Shown here: in pieces, positions 9,256 through 17,861 of the stretch
Layout: the number at the start of each line of letters is the position of its first letter
Numbering within the stretch: the stretch's first letter is position 1
Source of the DNA: Corticicoccus populi
GTDB lineage: Bacteria > Bacillota > Bacilli > Staphylococcales > Salinicoccaceae
Direction: 5' to 3'
NCBI RefSeq assembly: GCF_042686195.1
Contig: NZ_JBHUOQ010000003.1
Span: 124,001 to 188,000, forward strand
DNA: 64,000 nt
Notes under the pieces: generated by a model
Told to the model about the DNA's origin: nothing
Database searches by the model: none
Seen by the model: only the letters and a program-made list of their open reading frames with translations
Made by a program: the position numbers and the translations under genes

Positions 9256-9350
9256 TCTTATCCAGAGAGGTGGAGGGACTGGCCCTTTGAAGCCTCGGCA
9301 GCAGACGTTTGTACTGTGCCAATTCCAGAGCGTTTTGCTTAAAGATAAGA
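9256..9350 (+). ncRNA. SAM riboswitch (S-box) aptamer
   Basis: Classic S-box landmarks occur in order: P1 5' strand TCTTATC (9256-9262), AGAGGTGGAGGGACTGGCCC (9265-9284), TGAAGCC then GGCAGCAGA, the variable P3 loop, TGTGCCAATTCCAGAG (9315-9330), and P1 3' strand GATAAGA (9344-9350). When SAM is bound, P1 should form and a downstream terminator should fold; when SAM is low, transcription continues into the binding-protein gene at 9425. S-boxes normally control methionine/cysteine supply, so this ties the transporter lipoprotein to sulfur nutrition. Confidence 0.95.
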
Positions 9351-9363
9351 GGGGTTATAGATT

Positions 9364-9398
9364 GGTCTCTTCTTAAAATTTAAGAAGGGGCTTTTATT
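9364..9398 (+). terminator. S-box expression-platform terminator
   Basis: CTTCTTAAA and TTTAAGAAG form a hairpin followed by GGGCTTTTATT. The CTCTT part of its 5' arm can alternatively pair with the AAGAG of the aptamer's P1 3' strand, giving an antiterminator when SAM is absent. Confidence 0.8.
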
Positions 9399-9424
9399 AT
9401 GCAATAAATTAAATGGAGGTTTGA

Positions 9425-11092
9425 ATGATGAAAAGGAAATGGTTTGTAAGTTACATAATGCTCCTTGTTGTCTTCGTATTGTCAGCGTGTACCAGCGATT
9501 CCAATGTTGATGAAGTGACAGAAGAGGACGGGGATGCAGGGAATGATTTAGTGATTGCAGTGTCTTCGGATATTGTTTCTCTTGATCCCCACGGCAGTAA
9601 TGATTCAGTGTCTGCACAGGTGAGGGAAAATATATATGAAAAACTGGTTGCCCAGGATATTGACGGGGAACTTGTACCGGGGCTTGCTGAAGAATGGACG
9701 CAGGTAGAGGACACGGTATGGAATTTCAAACTTCGTGAAGGTACAACATTCCACAATGGTTCTGCATTTACAGGTGAGGATGTAAAGGCAACGCTTGAAA
9801 GGGTAACAGATCCTGCGGTTGCTTCCCAGTCTGCATTTTTGTTTGAAATGATTGAGGATATTGAAGTTTTGGATAATGAAGTGAACATCACGACAGAATA
9901 TCCATTCGCGCCGCTTCCAAACCACCTGTCCCACAACACAGGTGCGATTATCAGCAAGGAAATCATTGATGAAGATTACCAGTATGCTTTAGATGAAGCG
10001 GGTGTGGATTTAACTGCGGATGAATATTATGAACTGCGTGAATCCGGCGGTGAAGAGTATGAAGAGGTGTCGGAGCAGATTTCAGAATATACCGGTACGG
10101 TACTTGGTGACAATGCCGACGGTACGAATCATCTTGTACTCGAATCCCGTACGAGCGGTGATGAAGTGGTTGGGTCAAAGTTTGAAGACTTCCAAGGCGG
10201 GGACAGAGAATTTGATACAGTGACATTCAGAGTGATTCCTGAATCCGGCTCAAGAATCGCAGAACTTCAGGCCGGTGGTGCACAGGTCGTGAAGGATGTG
10301 GATTCGAGCACAGCGGTAACGATTGAAGGCACTGAGGGTGCTGAACTGCTTGAGACAGAGTCTACACGTATTGAATATTTAGGCTTTAATACTGAAAAAA
10401 CACCGTTTGATGATGTGAAAGTGCGTCAGGCTGTTGCTCATGCGATTGATAAAGAAGCAATTGTCAGCGGTGTGTATGATGATATGGGTAAAGTTGCTGA
10501 AAACTCAGTGCCTGAAGTGATCTGGGGATATGATGAAAGTGTGGCGGGTCTGGAATATGATGTAGACCGTGCCCGTGAACTTTTAAGTGAGACAGATGTT
10601 GCTGACGGGTTCTCTACAACATTATGGGTTAATGAAGACCAGCAGAGAATTGATATGGCTGTCTATATTCAGGAAAGTCTGCAGCAAATCGGCATTAATG
10701 TTTCAATTGAGCAATTTGAATACGGCGCATTTTTAGAAACACTCGGTAACGGAAATCATGACATGTTCCTGCTCGGCTGGACAACGGTGACGGGGGATGC
10801 AGATAATTCACTTTATGCATTATTCCATACAGATTATATGGGTGCAGGAGGGAACCGCTCATTCTACTCTAATCCTGAAGTCGATGCACTGCTTGATGCC
10901 GGACGTGAATCAACAGATGATAATGAACGTCTTGATGCATACAGCGAAGTAGAGCAGTTATTAATTGACGAAGCACCGACAGTTCCGGTGATTAATACGA
11001 ATTTTGCAGCGGGTGTGGATACAACGCAGGTTGAAGGAATTGAACTTGATGCGATCGGCAGTATCCGTTTTGACAATGTAGTGTTCAAATAA
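9425..11092 (+). CDS. GsiB-like ABC substrate-binding lipoprotein, S-box regulated
   Basis: 555-residue extracytoplasmic family 5 solute-binding lipoprotein. The signal peptide ends in lipobox LSAC with Cys22. The mature part begins with the family's SLDPHGSNDSVSAQVRENIY block, then LAEEWTQVEDTVWNFKLREG, GFNTEKTPFDDVKVRQAV, GFSTTLWV and MFLLGWTTVTGDAD. These resemble glutathione/dipeptide-binding GsiB more than OppA. GGAGGT lies 3-8 bases before the start. No permease or ATPase gene is nearby, so it must work with a transporter encoded elsewhere. SAM-riboswitch control makes a sulfur-containing ligand (glutathione, cysteinyl or methionyl peptides) likely; this is inference. It is strongly similar to the protein at 13821-15500. 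Confidence 0.9.
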   Translation: MMKRKWFVSYIMLLVVFVLSACTSDSNVDEVTEEDGDAGNDLVIAVSSDIVSLDPHGSNDSVSAQVRENIYEKLVAQDIDGELVPGLAEEWTQVEDTVWNFKLREGTTFHNGSAFTGEDVKATLERVTDPAVASQSAFLFEMIEDIEVLDNEVNITTEYPFAPLPNHLSHNTGAIISKEIIDEDYQYALDEAGVDLTADEYYELRESGGEEYEEVSEQISEYTGTVLGDNADGTNHLVLESRTSGDEVVGSKFEDFQGGDREFDTVTFRVIPESGSRIAELQAGGAQVVKDVDSSTAVTIEGTEGAELLETESTRIEYLGFNTEKTPFDDVKVRQAVAHAIDKEAIVSGVYDDMGKVAENSVPEVIWGYDESVAGLEYDVDRARELLSETDVADGFSTTLWVNEDQQRIDMAVYIQESLQQIGINVSIEQFEYGAFLETLGNGNHDMFLLGWTTVTGDADNSLYALFHTDYMGAGGNRSFYSNPEVDALLDAGRESTDDNERLDAYSEVEQLLIDEAPTVPVINTNFAAGVDTTQVEGIELDAIGSIRFDNVVFK

Positions 11093-11170
11093 TAATTGAT
11101 AAGCAGTTGGCATGAGACTGAACCGAAGTTAAGATATAATGAAGTTAGTAATGAAATGGGAGATGATAAT

Positions 11171-11689
11171 ATGACAGAAGAAGTTAAGCACTTGGTTTTG
11201 GGTTCGTCTGAAGCAGAAGTGGAGATTGAATCGTATATTAATTTAGGCTGCCCATACTGTACTGCATATATTAATGCAGTCGATGATTTATTTCAGAGAT
11301 ATATTGACGACGGGAAAGTCAGACATGTGATTAAGCATTTCGACAAGACACGTTCCGGCTTGTTAAAAGGAACTGTCGCAAATGCATACCTTGATGTGGG
11401 TGAGCCGGAAGCAGCTTATGAGAACATTAAAACACTCTTAAACACCCGGGAAGACTGGACGCAGAGTTTTCATCACACGCTTGAAAAAGCAGCAGGGGAA
11501 CTCGGCCTTCATGAACAGCATGAAGCAGGTGCCCGCTCTGTTGAGATTTTAAATGAGACAAAAGAACGGGATATTAAAGTCGTTCCTACAGTATTTGTGA
11601 ACGGCAGAAGAGTTGATTTTGATGGTAATTATGAAGAAGATGCGCTTGTCAGAAGTTTTAAGGAAATTATTGATGCAGCATTGATATAA
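11171..11689 (+). CDS. DsbA-family thiol oxidoreductase, cytoplasmic
   Basis: 172 residues, thioredoxin-fold protein of the DsbA/Thioredoxin_4 type. The redox motif CPYC sits in LGCPYCTAYINAV near residue 29, and the cis-Pro region is KVVPTVFVNGRRV near residue 140. There is no signal peptide, so it should act in the cytosol, for example in thiol or mycothiol-type stress reactions. ATG at 11171 is chosen: GGGAG lies 8 bases ahead, whereas the longer in-frame reading from 11096 has no site. It is 78 bases downstream of the S-box-controlled gene with no terminator between, so it may share that transcript. Confidence 0.82.
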   Translation: MTEEVKHLVLGSSEAEVEIESYINLGCPYCTAYINAVDDLFQRYIDDGKVRHVIKHFDKTRSGLLKGTVANAYLDVGEPEAAYENIKTLLNTREDWTQSFHHTLEKAAGELGLHEQHEAGARSVEILNETKERDIKVVPTVFVNGRRVDFDGNYEEDALVRSFKEIIDAALI

Positions 11690-11695
11690 ACAGTT

Positions 11696-11739
11696 ACAGG
11701 CCCGGATGCTTTAATTAAAAGCATCCGGGCCTGTTTTTT
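11696..11739. terminator. Bidirectional terminator between convergent genes
   Basis: Perfect 15-bp arms (CAGGCCCGGATGCTT and AAGCATCCGGGCCTG) around a short AT loop, with T-run on the plus strand and A-run on the other side. It serves both the DsbA-like gene and the oppA-like gene. Confidence 0.92.
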
Positions 11740-11740
11740 A

Positions 11741-13558
11741 TTACTCTTCAGGTTCCGGCGTTTCTTCGAACCCTACGCGGTAGATTTCAAAATCTTCTTC
11801 ATAAAATTCATTGTCTGACCAGTTCATCACGTTTGTGCTGACTGGTTTTAAAACAGTGCTGTACATTAAAGGTACAATCGGAATATCTTCAACCATCAGC
11901 TCCTGCCACTCTTTATAGGTGTCAATTCTGTGCTGTGTGTCAAGAGATGCTGCTGAGTTGCCTTCTTCCAAAAGACGGGTGTTTTCTTCGGACTCATAAC
12001 GTGAGAAATTATGGTAAGCATCCACACCGTAAGTATCGGATGGATCTACATTTTGACCAACACCGAATCCTGCACTGAATATATCCACTTCAGGTTCATC
12101 ATACTGTACCATCGAATAGAAAGATGTCGGTTCATGGAGTCTTCCGTGAAGAAGCTGCACATTTAAGCCGATGTTTCTCCACTCCTGAATATAATAATTA
12201 TTGAGCGGTTCTGCTGTGTCGCCGCCGGACATCGCTGCATAGTTAATTTCAAGCGGTTCACCATCAGGTGTTTCGCGGAAGCCGTCACCGTCAACATCTT
12301 CATAGCCGGCCTCATCTAAAATTCGGTTCGCTTCATCAGGATCGTACTCCGGTACATCGAGATCCTCATGATGCCAGCCTTCTCTTGCCGGTGTGATTGG
12401 AGAAGTGGCCTGCCATCTGAGGCCGTTATAGAAGCGTTCACCGACAGCATCAAGATTTAATGCATGCCACATGGCACGCCTCAGGTTAACGTCACCCATC
12501 TTGTAGTTTTCGGGTTCATAAATGACTCTGTTTTCTTCTGTATCCCACTCGCCCATTTTAAAGCCGATATAGGAATATCCGGAATCGATAGAGCCGATCC
12601 ATTCCACATTTTCAATATCCGCTAAGTCAGGATACTGATCGGAAGGGAATCCGAGCGCAACATCGACTTCGCCTGATTCAACCGCATGTCCGATAGTAGA
12701 TGTATCGATGAATCGAAGGTCAATGCCGTCAAGCTGTGGTTCACCGCGCCAGTAGTCTTCATTTTTACTGAAGATAACGTGTTCGCCCGGGATGATTTCA
12801 TCGAGCTTATACGGACCAAAGCCGATCACATCTTCTAAAGACTGGGATGCTTCTGGGATTTCTTCTACAGGAACGTCTTCATAATGGTGTTCAGGGAAGG
12901 CATACTGCCAAAGACCGCCTGCAGTAAATGACGGTGCAATTTCTTCGTAAGTAAACACTGCAGTGTAATCATCAATGACTTCGATACCTGAAATTTCATC
13001 ACTGTCACCTGCACGGTATTCTTCAAATCCTTCAAGCAGGGTAAATCCGTCGGTCATGCCGTTCACCCCTTCATAATCCGGAGAGCCGATGACTTCATAG
13101 GATGCAATATAGTCATTGATGGTTAAAGGTTCGCCGTCATGCCAGTTGATGCCTTCTTTAATTGTGAATGTCACTGTCCGGGCATCTTCATCAATTTCAA
13201 ATTCCATAGCTCCGTCATTTGTATACTGATATTCCTCATCATAAGTCAGCAGCGGTTCAAAGAAGAAACGCATCAGTTCAAATTCATCACTGCTGGCAGA
13301 GTGGGTCGGGCTTAGTACAGGTATAAAACTTTCATTCCTGACATAACCGATTCTGAGTGTCCCTTCACCCGTCGGTTCCCCCTGGTTTGAGACAGTCGGT
13401 TCAAAGTCGGTATAACTGTATGTATCATCACTGTCGGCAGCATTTTCAGTCTCTGTATCATCATCTTCTGATGAAGTGTTTTCATTACTGCCGCATGCCG
13501 AAAGAAACATGATACCGGTTAATAATGAAATAAATAAATACAAATTTACTTTACTCAT
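11741..13558 (-). CDS. Oligopeptide-binding lipoprotein (OppA-like)
   Basis: 605-residue family 5 solute-binding lipoprotein. The signal peptide ends FLSACGS, followed by an acidic Ser/Thr/Asp-rich linker (residues 24-50) and the binding domain. Typical blocks are VTFTIKEGINWHDGEPL, VIGFGPYKLDEIIPGEHV and NLRRAMWHALNLDAVG. Length and the GFGPYKLDEI motif fit oligopeptide-binding OppA. It is transcribed away from the second GsiB-like gene, with a 262-base shared intergenic region that carries a perfect palindrome. Start ATG at 13558 has AAAGGGGGAT upstream. No permease or ATPase genes are adjacent; it presumably feeds an Opp system elsewhere. Confidence 0.9.
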   Translation of the reverse strand: MSKVNLYLFISLLTGIMFLSACGSNENTSSEDDDTETENAADSDDTYSYTDFEPTVSNQGEPTGEGTLRIGYVRNESFIPVLSPTHSASSDEFELMRFFFEPLLTYDEEYQYTNDGAMEFEIDEDARTVTFTIKEGINWHDGEPLTINDYIASYEVIGSPDYEGVNGMTDGFTLLEGFEEYRAGDSDEISGIEVIDDYTAVFTYEEIAPSFTAGGLWQYAFPEHHYEDVPVEEIPEASQSLEDVIGFGPYKLDEIIPGEHVIFSKNEDYWRGEPQLDGIDLRFIDTSTIGHAVESGEVDVALGFPSDQYPDLADIENVEWIGSIDSGYSYIGFKMGEWDTEENRVIYEPENYKMGDVNLRRAMWHALNLDAVGERFYNGLRWQATSPITPAREGWHHEDLDVPEYDPDEANRILDEAGYEDVDGDGFRETPDGEPLEINYAAMSGGDTAEPLNNYYIQEWRNIGLNVQLLHGRLHEPTSFYSMVQYDEPEVDIFSAGFGVGQNVDPSDTYGVDAYHNFSRYESEENTRLLEEGNSAASLDTQHRIDTYKEWQELMVEDIPIVPLMYSTVLKPVSTNVMNWSDNEFYEEDFEIYRVGFEETPEPEE

Positions 13559-13612
13559 ACTTTATCCCCCTTTTTAAATTTCTTTTTTATTAATTTGAAT
13601 AAATATTTATAT

Positions 13613-13690
13613 GTTATAACCTCTATTTAAATATATGTATAAAAACCTTTTAATAAAGGATTCTTTATATTATTATTGGTTATAACCAAT
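13613..13690. promoter_or_regulatory. Two GTTATAACC sites in the divergent intergenic region
   Basis: ATTGGTTATAACCAAT (13675-13690) is a perfect 16-bp palindrome; a second copy of its core, GTTATAACC, lies at 13613-13621. Both sit between two divergently transcribed binding-protein genes, where a shared repressor or activator would be expected. The regulator is unknown. Confidence 0.5.
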
Positions 13691-13820
13691 TTAATTATTA
13701 CATTTTTCAATATGCAATGTAAAGGCTTGCAGATAAAAACGACGGATTATTTAAATTAATCGGAAAATTACATAGTTTTTATGTTAAAATATTTCATATA
13801 TGAAAAGGGGAGGAAAAAGA

Positions 13821-15500
13821 ATGAAGAAATTTCATTTAAGGACGTTTATGCTGGCGTTCGGCGTATTGTTTTTGGCAGCATGTACTGATGATTCAAATGT
13901 CGACAGTGATACTGAAGGGGGAGCAGACAGCGGTGAAGGCGGCACCGGTGATGTGAGAATTGCGATGCAGGAAGATGTAGTATCACTGGATCCACACGGC
14001 AGTAATGATTCAGCTTCTGCACAGGTACGTATGAATATTTATGAGTCACTGGTATCGATTGATGCGAATATGGAACAGGTCCCGGGGCTTGCTGAAGAGT
14101 GGGAGGCAGTTGAAGAAGATGTATGGAACTTTAAACTGCGTGAAGGCACAACATTCCACAGCGGAGAAGAGTTTACAGGGGAAGATGTTAAAGCGACATT
14201 TGAACGTGTAAATGACGAAGCGGTTGCTTCAGAAGTAGCATTTTTATTTGAAATGATTGAAGAGGTTGAAGTAGTGGGAGACTATGAAGTCAACCTGCAT
14301 ACTGAATATCCGTTTGCACCGCTGCCGAGTCACCTCGCGCACAACACTGGCGGTATTATCAGTAAAGAATTAATTGACCGCGATTATCAGGCTGCTTTGG
14401 ATGAAGCAGGTGTAGATATGACTGCTGATGAGTACTATGATTTACGTGCTGAGGGCGGTGCGGAGTATGATGAAGTAAAAGACCAGATTTCAGAGCATAT
14501 CGGGACAGTTATCGGTCCTGAAGCAGACGGCACAAACCATGCTGAACTGACTTCAAGAACACCGGGTGAAGAAACTGTACTAACTAAATTTGAAGACTTC
14601 CAGGCAGGCGAAAGAAATTTCGAAGAATTAACATTTGTTGTTATTCCTGAAACAGGTGCCCGTCTTGCAGAACTTGAAACAGGCGGGGTGGATGTTGCAC
14701 GGAATGTGGATGCTTCAAGTGCAGACCGTGTCGCAAACGGTGAGAATACTGAGCTTCTTGAACAGGAGTCACTGCGTCTCGATTACTTAGGATTTAATGT
14801 AGAAAAAGAACCATTCAATGACCCTAAAGTCAGACAGGCGATTTCTTATGCGATTGACAGAGATGCTATTGTTGAAGGTGTATATGAGGGCATGGGCTTA
14901 GCGGCAACACACCCGATTCCGCCGGATGTATGGGGATATGATGATTCACTTGAAGGACAGGTGTTTGATTTAGACCGTGCGAAAGAACTGCTCAGTGAAA
15001 CTGACGTTGCGGATGGTTTCAGTACAACGTTATGGGTACGTGACGACCAGATGATTGTCGATACTGCGATTTACATTCAGGAAAGTCTTGCTGAACTGAA
15101 TATCAATGTTGAAATCGAGCAGTATGAGTGGGGTACATTCCTTGAGCGTACTGCACAGGGAGACCAGGATATGTTCATGCTCGGCTGGACGACTGTGACA
15201 GCTGATCCGGATTACGGATTATATGCATTATTCCATTCAAACAGTTTTGGTGAAACGGGTAACCGTTCATTCTATGCGAATGAAGAACTTGATGCATTAC
15301 TGGATCAGGGACGTACTGAATCTGATGAGGATGCAAGAGCGGAAGCATACAGCAGAGCTCAGGAAATTCTTATAGAAGAAGCACCGGCAGCGTATACTGT
15401 ACATTCAAACTTTGCAATTGGTGTCAATACTTCTGAAGTTCAGGGTGTTGAACTTGATGCAATCGGTGATGTAAGGCTTGAAAATGTAACTTTTGAATAA
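13821..15500 (+). CDS. Second GsiB-like ABC substrate-binding lipoprotein
   Basis: 559-residue family 5 solute-binding lipoprotein, a paralogue of the S-box-controlled protein at 9425-11092. Shared blocks include SLDPHGSNDSASAQVRMNIY, NFKLREGTTFH, ETDVADGFSTTLWV and MLGWTTVTADPDYGLYALFH. The lipobox is FLAACTDD. ATG at 13821 is chosen because GGGGAGG lies 9 bases upstream; the ATG at 13800 lies before that site. Unlike its paralogue it has no riboswitch leader; its upstream DNA is AT-rich and holds the GTTATAACC palindrome. No local permease or ATPase. Ligand probably a di-/tripeptide or glutathione-like molecule, by family only. Confidence 0.88.
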   Translation: MKKFHLRTFMLAFGVLFLAACTDDSNVDSDTEGGADSGEGGTGDVRIAMQEDVVSLDPHGSNDSASAQVRMNIYESLVSIDANMEQVPGLAEEWEAVEEDVWNFKLREGTTFHSGEEFTGEDVKATFERVNDEAVASEVAFLFEMIEEVEVVGDYEVNLHTEYPFAPLPSHLAHNTGGIISKELIDRDYQAALDEAGVDMTADEYYDLRAEGGAEYDEVKDQISEHIGTVIGPEADGTNHAELTSRTPGEETVLTKFEDFQAGERNFEELTFVVIPETGARLAELETGGVDVARNVDASSADRVANGENTELLEQESLRLDYLGFNVEKEPFNDPKVRQAISYAIDRDAIVEGVYEGMGLAATHPIPPDVWGYDDSLEGQVFDLDRAKELLSETDVADGFSTTLWVRDDQMIVDTAIYIQESLAELNINVEIEQYEWGTFLERTAQGDQDMFMLGWTTVTADPDYGLYALFHSNSFGETGNRSFYANEELDALLDQGRTESDEDARAEAYSRAQEILIEEAPAAYTVHSNFAIGVNTSEVQGVELDAIGDVRLENVTFE

Positions 15501-15510
15501 ATTTTCATAA

Positions 15511-15537
15511 AAACGGGGAGAAATCCCTGTTTTTTTA
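15511..15537 (+). terminator. Intrinsic terminator
   Basis: ACGGGGA and TCCCTGT arms around a GAAA tetraloop, followed by seven T. It ends the binding-protein transcript 11 bases past its stop. Confidence 0.8.
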
Positions 15538-15554
15538 TTGGGAGAGTTGATGGA

Positions 15555-16442
15555 ATGAAGTATTCAATCGGCGTTGATATCGGCGGCACAAAAGTACTTT
15601 CTGCATTGATGGATGATACAGATAAGGTACATGAAACTGTGGAAATCCCATCAGATATCAAAACGGAGGAGACACTGTTTCAATCTGTGACTTCATCTGT
15701 AAATATGCTGTTAGAAAAAAGTGGAAAGATTTCCGGGGAAATCGCAGGAATCGGTGTGGGTGTTCCTGGCTTTGTCGATACGGATAAAGGCGTTGCAGTT
15801 TATCAGAGTAACATTCCCTGGGAGAATTTTAATGTGTCGGAAAGATTGTCGGAAGTGTTTAAGGTATCTGAAATTAAAGTGGATAATGATGTCGCAATGG
15901 CTGGGTACCATGCATTTAAAACAGTCGGAAATCCAGGTGAAACCGTCATATACATTACTGTCAGTACCGGCATGGCGTGTGCTGTGATTCATGACGGTAT
16001 CCGTCTTTCCGGGCATGGTTTTTCCGGGGAACTCGGCCATGTCATTGTTGAATGGGACGGTGAACACAGAAGACTCGAGCATATTGTATCCGGTACGGGA
16101 ATCGGCAGACTCGGCCGTGAAATTTATGGTGACGATACATTAAAAGCAGAGGATGTGTTCAAAAAATATGACAACGGTGACCCGGAAGCATTGAAAATAA
16201 TAGAAACGACGGCAGAATTATTCGCAAAAAATATATACACATTGATTGCTTTAATGGACCCCCATAAAATAGTTTTCGGGGGTAGTGTGATGGTATATCA
16301 ACCGGCCTATCTGGAGATGATTAAGGAAAAGATGACGCCATTTATGCTTCAGGGGCATATGCATATTCTTGATAATATGACTGTAACTGAAGGCGAAGGG
16401 ATTCAAGGGGCGGCAGGTGCTGCGATGAGTATCTTTAAATAA
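15555..16442 (+). CDS. ROK-family sugar kinase-like protein lacking the zinc cysteines
   Basis: 295 residues. The N-terminal phosphate-binding loop is IGVDIGGTKVLSAL; the central GVGVPGFVDTDKG and VDNDVAMAGYHAF (catalytic Asp in the NDV stretch) and GHGFSGELGHVIVE are typical ROK. The usual CxCGxxGCxE zinc loop after GELGH is absent: the sequence reads EWDGEHRRLEHIVSG. ROK members phosphorylate glucose, ManNAc, GlcNAc or fructose. Here the reaction is unassigned; kinases without the zinc loop exist (for example some ManNAc kinases). The gene is flanked by terminators on both sides, so it is a single-gene unit. A GGGAG site lies upstream of the ATG. Confidence 0.85.
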   Translation: MKYSIGVDIGGTKVLSALMDDTDKVHETVEIPSDIKTEETLFQSVTSSVNMLLEKSGKISGEIAGIGVGVPGFVDTDKGVAVYQSNIPWENFNVSERLSEVFKVSEIKVDNDVAMAGYHAFKTVGNPGETVIYITVSTGMACAVIHDGIRLSGHGFSGELGHVIVEWDGEHRRLEHIVSGTGIGRLGREIYGDDTLKAEDVFKKYDNGDPEALKIIETTAELFAKNIYTLIALMDPHKIVFGGSVMVYQPAYLEMIKEKMTPFMLQGHMHILDNMTVTEGEGIQGAAGAAMSIFK

Positions 16443-16480
16443 AAAAACGGAAGTGCTGAAATTCAGCACTTCCGTTTTTT
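16442..16480. terminator. Bidirectional terminator
   Basis: AAAACGGAAGTGCTGAA and TTCAGCACTTCCGTTTT arms with a minimal loop between the ROK gene and the convergent DUF819 gene; A-run and T-run on the two sides. Confidence 0.92.
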
Positions 16481-16495
16481 GAACTTGATTTTCCT

Positions 16496-17716
16496 CTACA
16501 TCATACTTAAAAATAATGAGTGCAGGCCGACGCCGATATAGTTTCCGATAATATAGCCGAGAGTACCGACAATCAGTATCGGGCCGACAAGTTTGACCCA
16601 GCCGCGTGAAATTGCCATTGCGGCCGCGGTAGTCGGTCCGCCGATATTTGCATTACTCGTCAAAATAATTTCTTCGAGACTGAATTTGAAAAGTTTTCCG
16701 AAGGTAAAGGAAATAATCATATTGATTAACACAATCACTGCTGCGAAGAAGAATATCAAAGGTGCATTTTGAATAATCAGTACGACTGACGCCGGAACAC
16801 CGATGACCACAAAGAAAATGTAGATTAAAAATGTACCGATTTCCTGTGCGCCGTTGATGTTATCAAAGTATTTAGGGAACATGGTTACAAGGAGCAGTGT
16901 CAGAGTGGTTAACATCAAATAATTATCGCCGATAATGCCCCGTAGAATAGTCAGGAAGACATTTGCATCATCCGGTATGATTTCCGCAAAAAAATCCGAC
17001 AGGGTAAACGAAGCGGCAACAATTGCAAATGAAGTACCGACAGCCATTGCAATATCACTAAGAGAAACATCTTTACGCTTCCAGTAGGATGCAGCCTGAT
17101 TCGTGTCGGAACCAGTGTTCTGCTCAATTTCATCAATATGGGGTGTATTGAAATTCTTTCTGAATATTCCTATGGCGGGTATTGTGATTAAAATCAGTAT
17201 GTAGACCGCCATCAGCAGGTTATCTGCAACCACTGTATAGGAAACAATCTCACCCGGTACTTCAAAACGGGATGCCATGGCTGCGAAATTCACACCGCCG
17301 CCGGTATAAGAAGCAGAGAGCATCGCACCAATAAGGTGAAGATTTGGAATTAAATCCTTAAAAATAGCAAATGCTGCGACTGTTCCTGCGACCGTTCCGA
17401 TAGAACTGATTAAAAAGATGATAAGCAGCCGTCCGCTCTCTTTCCATATCTTAACGATATTAGAAGAGAATAAAAGAAGCGGGATAGACAGTGGGACGAT
17501 GTAACTCCATACAGCATCGTAAACTGGTGATTCCAGAGGAATCACTTGAAAATTGGCAAGTAGTAAGGCACCTAACAAAGCAATAATGGCACCGGATATT
17601 TTAGACGCCCACGAATATTTATTCTCCAGCACAATTGAAATTGCTGCCCATCCGACAAGAAAAGCCCATAAAATCCATGTTTGATCCGGTGAAATCAAGC
17701 TGTTTGCTTCCTCCAT
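16496..17716 (-). CDS. DUF819-family membrane protein (YjcL-like)
   Basis: 406-residue integral membrane protein with about 10-11 hydrophobic segments. Family-typical stretches are LSASYTGGGVNFAAMA near residue 140, VVADNLLMAVYILIL and TSNANIGGPTTAAAMAI near residue 365, matching the DUF819 family of two-repeat transporters, where the Gly/Asn-rich repeats face each other. A soluble loop with acidic residues lies around 195-215. ATG at 17716 is chosen because AAGGAG sits 8 bases upstream; a GTG three codons earlier is weaker. The promoter region has an extended -10 (TGATATACT, minus strand) and a good CodY-like box. Substrate unknown; an amino-acid or small organic anion is guesswork. Confidence 0.87.
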   Translation of the reverse strand: MEEANSLISPDQTWILWAFLVGWAAISIVLENKYSWASKISGAIIALLGALLLANFQVIPLESPVYDAVWSYIVPLSIPLLLFSSNIVKIWKESGRLLIIFLISSIGTVAGTVAAFAIFKDLIPNLHLIGAMLSASYTGGGVNFAAMASRFEVPGEIVSYTVVADNLLMAVYILILITIPAIGIFRKNFNTPHIDEIEQNTGSDTNQAASYWKRKDVSLSDIAMAVGTSFAIVAASFTLSDFFAEIIPDDANVFLTILRGIIGDNYLMLTTLTLLLVTMFPKYFDNINGAQEIGTFLIYIFFVVIGVPASVVLIIQNAPLIFFFAAVIVLINMIISFTFGKLFKFSLEEIILTSNANIGGPTTAAAMAISRGWVKLVGPILIVGTLGYIIGNYIGVGLHSLFLSMM

Positions 17717-17788
17717 AAATTCCACTCCTTCTTAATTTATTATTATTAGAGTATATCACACAGATTTTGAGCGGGCACTTGATGTCCT

Positions 17789-17803
17789 AATTTTCTGACA
17801 ATA
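17789..17803 (-). promoter_or_regulatory. CodY-like box upstream of the DUF819 gene
   Basis: AATTTTCTGACAATA differs from the CodY consensus AATTTTCWGAAAATT at two of 15 positions. It lies about 35 bases upstream of the putative extended -10 (17749-17757) of the DUF819 gene. Repression in nutrient-rich conditions would follow if CodY binds. Confidence 0.45.
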
Positions 17804-17861
17804 AATAACGGTGATTATCAAAATACTATAATTGTATGATTGAAAGAAGGGGCCGGGCAGT

